From: JACRAO01 sp964490895
GTDB taxonomy: Bacteria > Bdellovibrionota > UBA1018
Assembly: GCA_964490895.1 (NCBI GenBank)
Contig: CAZBEI010000055.1
Span: 1 to 20,484 of the forward strand
Direction of reading: 5' to 3'
DNA length: 20,484 nucleotides
The notes under the pieces: model-generated
The model's input: the letters and a program-made list of their open reading frames with translations, nothing else
The model's database searches: none
What the model was told of the DNA's origin: nothing
Part shown: in pieces, positions 14,590-20,484 of the stretch
Numbering within the stretch: position 1 is the stretch's first letter
Layout: each line of letters begins with the position of its first letter
Position numbers and translations under genes: made by a program

Positions 14590-15229
14590 CTTGCACTTCC
14601 ATATCAGCCAAAATAGTGTGGGTCAAATAAACGGTTCTCAAAGGACAAAAAATATTCGAATAAGCGTACATTCCATACATTTTGCACCAATAATCATAGC
14701 GGGCGTCGCTCACTTCAATTTGGACAGAGGTCCTGCCACGTCCTAGGCTCTCTGAAAAGTCTAAGATTTGTGAACTGGGTGCACCAGAGCAGGAGGCACT
14801 TTGATCGGTGCCTTGGGCATGCAAAATTTGAGTCGTTCGAGTGTCTCCACCCACTGTGATTTTAAAACTTGCACAGCTATAGCTTCCATTGAAATTAGAA
14901 AACCCGGGGAATGTCCCTGGGACATCAATGTGGCTTGCGGCCTGAGCTGTTATTTTGAGGATCAGGATATTATCAGTGATCACTGGAAAACTCTGTTTTG
15001 ATTGAGTTCCTCCGTCCCCTGTGAGTCGGATGTTTTTTGTAACAGGTGGGATGCCCGTATCCGATCCATCGGAGGGAGAATTGGCGGGTGGGTTCGGAGC
15101 GGGTTGAGAGGGTGAGTTTGGAGCCTGATTTTCGTGAAAAGCATCTCCACCGCAGCCTGAGAGGAGCAAGGCTCCACACAGTAAAAGGAGAACTAAATAA
15201 ATGAATTTGCTATTGCCTCTTCGTTTCAT
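14564..15229 (-). CDS. Hypothetical lipoprotein with Pro-rich linker
   Basis: A 221-residue lipoprotein: basic start MKRRGNSK, hydrophobic core, and lipobox LLSGC (C26), then Gly-Gly-Asp. A low-complexity Pro/Ser/Asn linker spans about residues 33-62. The C-terminal domain (about 65-221) is beta-rich and holds four Cys (in YSCAS, ASCSG, YWCKM and IFCPL), which could form two disulfides in the periplasm or at the cell surface. No family was recognised. It is convergent with the metallopeptidase gene and overlaps its last 26 bases. Only a weak purine stretch (TAGAG) precedes its ATG. Confidence 0.7.
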   Translation of the reverse strand: MKRRGNSKFIYLVLLLLCGALLLSGCGGDAFHENQAPNSPSQPAPNPPANSPSDGSDTGIPPVTKNIRLTGDGGTQSKQSFPVITDNILILKITAQAASHIDVPGTFPGFSNFNGSYSCASFKITVGGDTRTTQILHAQGTDQSASCSGAPSSQILDFSESLGRGRTSVQIEVSDARYDYWCKMYGMYAYSNIFCPLRTVYLTHTILADMEVQVNGTRPVR

Positions 15230-15389
15230 CTCTACACCACTTGAGATCGCTGTTCTTCTCAGAAGTGAACCTTTCTCAAGGCTACTTAATGCAAGGTTAG
15301 GGCCAACTTTTTGATTTTTTAAGTTATTGATATTTAATCTTTTTTTTGGAAGGCGCTTTTACAAAAGGTGTGTCAAATCAGACAAGTGC

Positions 15390-15438
15390 AAAAAACGTAG
15401 ACAGTTGGGGCAGCCCGAAGGGCGCCCCTTGTCTGTCT
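15390..15438 (-). terminator. Intrinsic terminator of the OPT transporter gene
   Basis: Six bases after the transporter stop, the minus strand can form a strong hairpin: outer arms 15438..15433 and 15404..15399 (AGACAG with CTGTCT), an internal loop, then a GC-rich inner stem (15428..15420 with 15416..15407, one bulged base) closed by a three-base loop. Three bases later follow six T (15395..15390). This is a textbook Rho-independent terminator. Confidence 0.88.
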
Positions 15439-15443
15439 TAGAA

Positions 15444-17612
15444 TTACGCCACTGATTTTTTACCTTTTATACCCACAGCATAAAGGACCAAAATCATGAG
15501 TGCAAAGGCCACCACAGAGGTGCAGTCACTGGCAGCAAGTGCTGGAAATACTGTGCTAAAATCCAGAGCATTTCCCCAGCCTTCTTTGATCATTAAAATA
15601 GCCAACCCAATTCCAGCAATAGATCCTCCAGCAATGAGGCCAGAAGAAAAGAGGACACCAGGAGAGCTATCTCCGTCTTCTTGTTTGACAGCCTTTTTGC
15701 TGCTTCTTCGATCTACGAGATAACGAATCATTCCGCCAAAAAAGATGGGGGCAGAACTGGAGAGGGGAAGATAAACTCCCACTGCAAAGGGGAGTGAGGA
15801 AACCCCGCAGAGTTCGAGCACAAGAGCAATCGAGACACCCAGTAAAACCAATCCCCAGGGGAGTTTTCGACTTAAAATTCCATCAATGATGAGAGACATG
15901 AGACGTGCTTTAGGGGCTTCGTATTTAATGACGGAGCTTCCGTCATCTCGTTTATTGAGTGCTCCATTGATACCTGGATCCACTAAGTATTTAAAACTGC
16001 CTGCATCATCGATGAGATATTTTCCAGGTTGAACCGACGCCAAAGGACTGTCTTTTGGGACCTCGGTAATGTGGAGCACGTGGTAGAGATTTCTGTCTTG
16101 AACACTCTCCGGACCTTGAACGCTTTCCATTTTTGTAAGGCTGGCAACATTTTCGACTTTTACAGCCGGGAGATTTTTTTGTGAATAAATGGTCGAAGCG
16201 TCATTGAGTAAGTTCAGTGTATAACCAATGACAATTGCAGAGGTCAGAGCTCCAATCAGAAGTCCGATCTGTTGGGCTCGCGGAGTGGCTCCAACCAGAT
16301 AACCTGTTTTTAAATCTTGAGATGTGGTTCCGCCATTTGAGGCCGCAATACAGACGACAGCAGCCACGCTGAGAGCGGTCACACGGTCTGCTGGACTCAC
16401 CCATCCTAAGGCCAGAAAAATCACACTGGTGACAAGCAATGTGGCAATGGTCATTCCAGAAATAGGATTCGAAGAAGATCCAATTTCTCCTGTAATTCTA
16501 GAGCTTACTGTCACAAAGAGAAAACCAAATATAATAATCAGGAGAGACCCCAAGAGATTCATGTTGAGCATCGGAGCAAACCAGATCATGAGAATTAGGG
16601 ATCCGCTGCCTAAAAGAACGTATTTGATGGGGATGTCCTGTTCGAGTCGAGAGACCGTTTTTTTTGCGATTCCAGAAGACTTGAGGTTGCCTAACCCGGC
16701 TGATGCAGAGCGGATAATGGTGGGTAAACTTCGGCATAAACTAATAATACCCCCAGCTGCTACAGCGCCGGCACCAATGTACAGGACGTAATTGCGCCAA
16801 ATTTCGTGGAGGCTAAGATCAGCAATCAGTTTGCTGGCAGGAAACAAAGGCTTTGAGAGGCCGTCTCCAAAGAGTTTAATCATGGGGATTAAAACCCAAC
16901 TTGAGAGAACACCCCCAGCAACCATGATGCAAGAAATTCGGGGACCAATAATATAGCCTACGCCTAAAAGTTCTGGAGAGACTTCTGCAGATACAGAGGC
17001 TCCCTTAAACCAGCTCAAAGCTTTTGAGGGGACATCGTTCCAAAGCTTTGTGCCTACATTCAAAAATTTGTACAAAAGACCAAAGAAAAAACCTGTGAAC
17101 ACTGTTTTAGCGCTGGTACCACCTTTTTCTCCTACGATCAGTACTTCTGCACAGGCGGTTCCTTCGGGATATTTGAGTTCCTTATGGGCTTTGACAATCA
17201 GGGCGTAACGAAGTGGGATCATCATCAGTACCCCTAAAAGTCCACCCAAAACAGCAACGAGCATGATTCGACTGACTTCCATGTCAAATCCTAAAATGAG
17301 AAGTGCCGGCATGGTGACTGCCACACCAAAGGCAATCGATTCTCCAGCAGATCCTGTGGTCTGCACAATATTGTTTTCTAGGATGGTTGTTTTTCTAAAA
17401 CCGAACATCTTAGAAAAGGCCTTAAATAAGGTGATGGATAAGACGGCAATGGGGATTGAGGCGCTCACGGTCATCCCCACTTTGAGGGCTAGGTAAAGTG
17501 AGGAGGCTCCAAAAACAATGCCTAAAATAATTCCCATCAAGATTGGGACCAAAGTGAGTTCCGCGGGTGAGGCGGTTGCAGGGATGTAGGGTTTGTGTTC
17601 TTCGGACGACAT
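15444..17612 (-). CDS. OPT-family oligopeptide transporter
   Basis: A 722-residue inner-membrane protein of the oligopeptide transporter (OPT/YSL) family, proton-coupled importers of small peptides or metal chelates. Many transmembrane helices are visible. Family landmarks: ILENNIVQTTGSAGESIAFG (77-96), YPEGTACAEVL (148-158), SSRITGEIGSSSNPISGMTIA (370-390) and SNGGTTSQDLKTGYLVGATPRAQQIG-like block (425-450). A soluble segment at about 470-570 interrupts the helices, as in the bacterial branch. AAGGAG (17626..17621) lies 8 bases before the ATG, and a strong terminator follows the stop. Upstream in the same direction is the PiT gene, 170 bases away with no visible terminator between, so partial co-transcription is possible. 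The substrate cannot be deduced. Confidence 0.94.
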   Translation of the reverse strand: MSSEEHKPYIPATASPAELTLVPILMGIILGIVFGASSLYLALKVGMTVSASIPIAVLSITLFKAFSKMFGFRKTTILENNIVQTTGSAGESIAFGVAVTMPALLILGFDMEVSRIMLVAVLGGLLGVLMMIPLRYALIVKAHKELKYPEGTACAEVLIVGEKGGTSAKTVFTGFFFGLLYKFLNVGTKLWNDVPSKALSWFKGASVSAEVSPELLGVGYIIGPRISCIMVAGGVLSSWVLIPMIKLFGDGLSKPLFPASKLIADLSLHEIWRNYVLYIGAGAVAAGGIISLCRSLPTIIRSASAGLGNLKSSGIAKKTVSRLEQDIPIKYVLLGSGSLILMIWFAPMLNMNLLGSLLIIIFGFLFVTVSSRITGEIGSSSNPISGMTIATLLVTSVIFLALGWVSPADRVTALSVAAVVCIAASNGGTTSQDLKTGYLVGATPRAQQIGLLIGALTSAIVIGYTLNLLNDASTIYSQKNLPAVKVENVASLTKMESVQGPESVQDRNLYHVLHITEVPKDSPLASVQPGKYLIDDAGSFKYLVDPGINGALNKRDDGSSVIKYEAPKARLMSLIIDGILSRKLPWGLVLLGVSIALVLELCGVSSLPFAVGVYLPLSSSAPIFFGGMIRYLVDRRSSKKAVKQEDGDSSPGVLFSSGLIAGGSIAGIGLAILMIKEGWGNALDFSTVFPALAASDCTSVVAFALMILVLYAVGIKGKKSVA

Positions 17613-17761
17613 AGTTCATTCTCCTTATGGGCTAGGGCCCAGCGGTAAATTGAGAGGCACAATTTAATAAACAAAATATAAAAAAGCAAATAAAATAAAT
17701 GGGACCGGAAAGATTTATATCATTGACTATTTCAGACATGTAATGGGTCGTCTTATTTATA

Positions 17762-17787
17762 TTATCAGTTTATCTTATCAGTTTATC
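17762..17787. repeat. Tandem 13-bp duplication over the pit stop codon
   Basis: TTATCAGTTTATC occurs twice in direct succession (17762-17774 and 17775-17787) and is followed by a partial third copy (TTATC). The stop codon of the PiT gene (17785..17783) lies inside the second copy. Read on the minus strand the unit is GATAAACTGATAA. It looks like a slippage duplication in the 3' end of the gene; it adds no coding length because the stop is retained. Confidence 0.8.
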
Positions 17788-18784
17788 TTATCCAGTGCTG
17801 AGCAATGGCCCAAGTGATCGCAGAAATAAAAGCAGAAGCTGGGATCGTTAGAATCCAAGCCCAAATGATTCGTTCTGCGACTCCCCACTTGACGGCAGAA
17901 AACTTGGTGACTGACCCAACTCCCATGATGGAGCCTGTAATGGTATGAGTGGTGGAAACAGGTATCCCAAGTCCAGTTGCTAAAAACAAAGTGAGCGCTC
18001 CTGCAGTTTCAGCACAGCAGCCCCCAATGGGTTTTAGCTTTGTAATTTTCATGCCCATGGTCTTGACAATTCTCCACCCTCCAAAGAGAGTTCCAAAGCC
18101 CATGGCCGCCTGGCAAGCAATGACCACCCAAAAGGGGATGTGAAAATGCGGTCCAAGATGCCCTGTCGAAAAAAGTAACACGGCAATAATTCCCATTGTT
18201 TTTTGAGCGTCATTGCCTCCATGGCCTAAACTATACAAAGACGCAGAAACCATCTGAAGCCTTCTGGACCAGCGATCGATCTTACTAGGAGAAGACTTAA
18301 AAAATAATATTGAGACAAGGGTCATGAAAACATAAGCCAAAACAAAACCGAGAAGAGGTGAAAGGACTATGGTTACAGCAATTTTAATAAATCCTGATGC
18401 ATTGAGTGCCCAAATCCCACTTTTAGCTACAGCAGAGCCAGCTAGTGCGCCAATCAGCGCGTGCGAAGAGCTCGATGGAATGCCGTAATACCAAGTGATG
18501 AGGTTCCAGAGAATGGCTCCGATGAGAGAGGAAAAAATCAAAATGGGATCTACGATCGAAGGATCGATGATGCCTTTCCCAATAGTGCTCGCTACGCTCA
18601 ATCCAAAAAACAAGAAGGCAATAAAATTAAAAAAAGCAGCCCAAATGACAGCCCACTGAGGTCTTAAAACTCGGGTGGAGACAATGGTAGCAATCGAATT
18701 TGCTGCGTCATGAAATCCATTGATGAAATCAAAAACAAGTGCAAGGAAGATGACAAAACTGACAAATCCTAATCCAGTTTCCAT
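17783..18784 (-). CDS. pit: PiT-family inorganic phosphate transporter
   Basis: A 333-residue inner-membrane phosphate permease of the PiT (PitA/PHO-4) family, driven by protons or Na+. The duplicated family signatures are clear: FDFINGFHDAANSIA (18-32) with GIPSSSSHALIGA (101-113) in the first half, and LGHGGNDAQKTMG (186-198) with GIPVSTTHTITGSIMGVG (273-290) in the second. About ten hydrophobic helices. It is short, lacking the long central loop of E. coli PitA, like other forms paired with a DUF47 protein. It starts 6 bases after the stop of that DUF47 gene, with AGGAA upstream of the ATG. A 13-bp tandem duplication covers its stop codon. Confidence 0.95.
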   Translation of the reverse strand: METGLGFVSFVIFLALVFDFINGFHDAANSIATIVSTRVLRPQWAVIWAAFFNFIAFLFFGLSVASTIGKGIIDPSIVDPILIFSSLIGAILWNLITWYYGIPSSSSHALIGALAGSAVAKSGIWALNASGFIKIAVTIVLSPLLGFVLAYVFMTLVSILFFKSSPSKIDRWSRRLQMVSASLYSLGHGGNDAQKTMGIIAVLLFSTGHLGPHFHIPFWVVIACQAAMGFGTLFGGWRIVKTMGMKITKLKPIGGCCAETAGALTLFLATGLGIPVSTTHTITGSIMGVGSVTKFSAVKWGVAERIIWAWILTIPASAFISAITWAIAQHWIR

Positions 18785-18790
18785 GGGTTC

Positions 18791-19417
18791 CTATGAGTTT
18801 TCCAGCACAATGCCTTCGATCGTATTGGCTACATCTTCGCAGCGGTCAGTCACTGTTTCTAAAAGCTCATAAATATCTTTGAGCTTGATCAGCTGGCGAA
18901 TGTCGGGCTCGTCTTTAAAGAGCTTGGCCATGGCGGCTCTCAAAATATGATCAGCCTCGTTTTCTAAGCGATTGATTTCGATGCAGTCTTTTATGATTTG
19001 GTCTGAATTTTTTAGGTTGCTTAAGCCTGCGACTGTTTTTTTTACACATTCTATAGACAATATACAGACGTCCACCAGTTTTTTTGTTTCTTCTGTGACT
19101 TCGGTCAAACCATACAAAACGATTCTTTGAGAGGCGGCCTCTAGAAAATCTAAGATATCATCCATCTCTTTGGCAAGTTGATGGATGTCTTCTCGGTCAA
19201 TCGGTGTGATAAACGTTTTATGTAAAAGCTCAATAGTTTTATGAGTGACTTCGTCTGCTTTGTGTTCAATTAACTTAATGTTGCGGGCAATGCTTTCTGC
19301 ATTGTGGAGATTGAGTACCAATTCTTTGAACTCGTAGGCTGCCTGCACTCCTAATGTTGCTGTTTCGTTAAAATAGTCAAAGAAACGGGCTTCCTGTGGA
19401 ATAAATTTGCCAAACAT
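18791..19417 (-). CDS. DUF47/PhoU-like protein, partner of the phosphate transporter
   Basis: A 208-residue all-helical cytoplasmic protein of the DUF47 (PhoU-like, COG1392) family. The start is the ATG at 19417..19415, which has GGAGG four to five bases upstream; an in-frame TTG six codons earlier lies on top of that ribosome binding site and is not used. Visible: MFGKFIPQEARFFDYFNE at the N-terminus, IKLIEHKADEVTHKTIELL and later INRLENEADHILRAAMAKL, the two E-x-x-A/K-D metal-binding helices typical of PhoU-type proteins, plus ITPIDREDIHQLAKEMDDILDFLE. Such proteins are usually encoded directly before pit and are thought to control the transporter. The gap to pit is 6 bases. First gene of this operon, divergent from the desaturase. 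Confidence 0.93.
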   Translation of the reverse strand: MFGKFIPQEARFFDYFNETATLGVQAAYEFKELVLNLHNAESIARNIKLIEHKADEVTHKTIELLHKTFITPIDREDIHQLAKEMDDILDFLEAASQRIVLYGLTEVTEETKKLVDVCILSIECVKKTVAGLSNLKNSDQIIKDCIEINRLENEADHILRAAMAKLFKDEPDIRQLIKLKDIYELLETVTDRCEDVANTIEGIVLENS

Positions 19418-19464
19418 AAAACCTCCAGTCTCCAATGCCTAGGGGTGGGGTATAACAGCTATTT

Positions 19465-19492
19465 TTGAATTAGTCCTGGCTTTTATTATTTT
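19465..19492 (+). promoter_or_regulatory. Possible promoter for the desaturase gene
   Basis: TTGAAT (19465-19470) and TATTTT (19487-19492), 16 bases apart, each with 4 of 6 consensus matches, lie in the divergent region between the DUF47 gene and the desaturase. They would start transcription near 19499, just ahead of GGAAG (19508-19512) and the ATG at 19519. Weak on sequence alone. Confidence 0.25.
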
Positions 19493-19604
19493 TGTCTTCT
19501 ATGCTCTGGAAGATAAAAATGCTATCTCAAAGAGAGGGGGCTATATTCAAGCTATTATAGAAAATAAACCAAGGTTACACATTCCAAATATTTTTTGGCT
19601 TACT

Positions 19605-20432
19605 GTGGTCCATCTCTTGGCACTGGTTGCCATTCCCTATTTTACTTGGGGCGCATTTGCGGTGTGCTTTGTTGGATTATTTTTCATTGCCCCCTTAGGG
19701 GTGAATTTAGGATTTCATCGTTTAGTGACTCATCGTGCTCTCAAAGTACCTCAGTGGTTAGAATATATTTTTGTCACTTTAGGTGCCATGGTGGGGGGTG
19801 GCCCGCCCTTGCATTGGGTTGCAGAGCATCGATTGCATCACCGCTATTCTGATACTGAGAAAGATCCCCATAATTCCAGGAAGGGATTTTGGTTTTCGCA
19901 TGTTACCCATCTTTTTTATCATAAAGAATTCGAAGATCGAGAAGAGCAGTGGATGAAGTATGTCCCTGATTTAAGTGGAAATCGCTACTACGTTTTTTTG
20001 AATCGGTATTGGATTGCCTTTGCGGCTTTGACTTTACCCCTTTTATATTTTTGGGGAGGGCTTCCTTTTGTATTTTGGGGTGGATTTGTGCGGATTGTGT
20101 TGATGCTCCATATTACTTGGTTTGTAAACTCAGCTTCTCACATGTGGGGATACCAAAATTATAAAACTTCTGATTATTCTAAAAATTGCTGGTGGGTTGG
20201 ATTGCTTGGAGCAGGCGAAGGCTGGCACAACAACCATCATGCCTACCCAAATTCCGCAGCCCATGGGCACTACTGGTGGGAGATTGATACCACTTATTTG
20301 GCTATTCGGGTGCTCAAGTTTTTAGGCTTGGCAAAGCAAGTAAAGCTTCCGGCTCGCCATTTTATTTCGCCTCCTTTGGAGGCTGTTTCCCCTATGCCTG
20401 GAGAAGAATTTTCTTGTTATTCTGAGACCTGA
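19605..20432 (+). CDS. Membrane fatty acid (acyl-CoA/acyl-lipid) desaturase, start uncertain
   Basis: At least 275 residues of a di-iron integral-membrane desaturase that introduces a double bond into fatty acyl chains using O2. All three His boxes are present: HRLVTH (38-43), HRLHH (75-79) and, after further membrane helices, GWHNNHH (206-212). The GTG at 19605 is only the first start codon in this frame: it has no ribosome binding site, and the translation upstream (ENKPRLHIPNIFWLTV) looks like the genuine N-terminus. Between the in-frame stop at 19440 and 19605 there is no ATG, GTG or TTG. A good ATG at 19519 with GGAAG five bases upstream is in another frame and would join this frame if the G run at 19536-19540 had one more G. 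The gene is intact from 19605 on and ends with TGA at 20432. Confidence 0.9.
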   Translation: MVHLLALVAIPYFTWGAFAVCFVGLFFIAPLGVNLGFHRLVTHRALKVPQWLEYIFVTLGAMVGGGPPLHWVAEHRLHHRYSDTEKDPHNSRKGFWFSHVTHLFYHKEFEDREEQWMKYVPDLSGNRYYVFLNRYWIAFAALTLPLLYFWGGLPFVFWGGFVRIVLMLHITWFVNSASHMWGYQNYKTSDYSKNCWWVGLLGAGEGWHNNHHAYPNSAAHGHYWWEIDTTYLAIRVLKFLGLAKQVKLPARHFISPPLEAVSPMPGEEFSCYSET

Positions 20433-20454
20433 GGCTTTAAAATAAAATGGACCC

Positions 20455-20484
20455 ATGCCACATCGTTATAAGGAAGCACCTCCT
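20455..20484 (+). CDS. Possible start of a further gene, cut by the window edge
   Basis: ATG at 20455 opens ten codons (MPHRYKEAPP) to the end of the window, 22 bases after the desaturase stop. No ribosome binding site is visible before it, and an ATG in another frame at 20447 is also open, so this is only a candidate. Confidence 0.2.
   Translation, partial: MPHRYKEAPP

Noticed and set aside
16324..16791. 155-codon plus-strand open frame inside the OPT gene
   Set aside because: It is the antisense of a well-conserved transporter region, with no independent features.

Overview
The window looks like chromosomal DNA of a Gram-negative bacterium. It has four predicted outer-membrane or exported beta-rich proteins (two end in the terminal Phe typical of barrels), two lipoproteins with clear lipoboxes, and housekeeping genes (argS, pyk, folB/folK/folP). 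The mix of a TroA-type binding protein beside a barrel, a FecR-domain protein, a PF10023-type metallopeptidase lipoprotein and small envelope genes would suit a Bdellovibrionota or other deltaproteobacterial-type genome. That placement is an inference from gene content, not a phylogenetic result. The DNA is moderately AT-rich, coding density is very high, and no gene-free stretch exceeds 300 bases. I saw no rRNA, tRNA, CRISPR array or insertion sequence.

Layout: (1) 7-1266, a PIF1/RecD-like helicase on the minus strand, divergent from (2) 1388-3394, an outer-membrane protein and a zinc/manganese-type substrate-binding protein in one operon without a permease or ATPase; (3) 3378-4274, a convergent outer-membrane barrel; (4) 4524-6878, a tightly overlapping folate operon: folB, a fused folK-folP, and a CofE-family (COG1478) gamma-glutamyl ligase that plausibly acts as the dihydrofolate/folylglutamate synthase; (5) 6906-7876, a toxin-antitoxin spot with one intact Phd/PIN module and, behind it, the remains of a second VapBC module cut off at the end of pyk; (6) 7874-11071, argS-pyk; (7) 11246-14589, a four-gene envelope operon (TPR/coiled-coil membrane protein, FecR-domain exported protein, small barrel, metallopeptidase lipoprotein) facing a convergent lipoprotein at 14564-15229; (8) 15444-19417, an OPT-family transporter, a PiT phosphate transporter and its DUF47/PhoU-like partner; (9) 19605-20432, a membrane fatty acid desaturase whose start is unclear, and the first ten codons of a possible further gene.

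The points most worth checking are: the folB-folKP-CofE-like operon as an alternative folate pathway; a near-consensus promoter with a perfect 11-bp dyad that puts the predicted transcription start exactly on the antitoxin ATG (leaderless), with a similar leaderless arrangement at the helicase; the decayed second VapBC module; an altered HIGH motif in ArgRS; the frame break before the desaturase; and the uncharacterised envelope operon.
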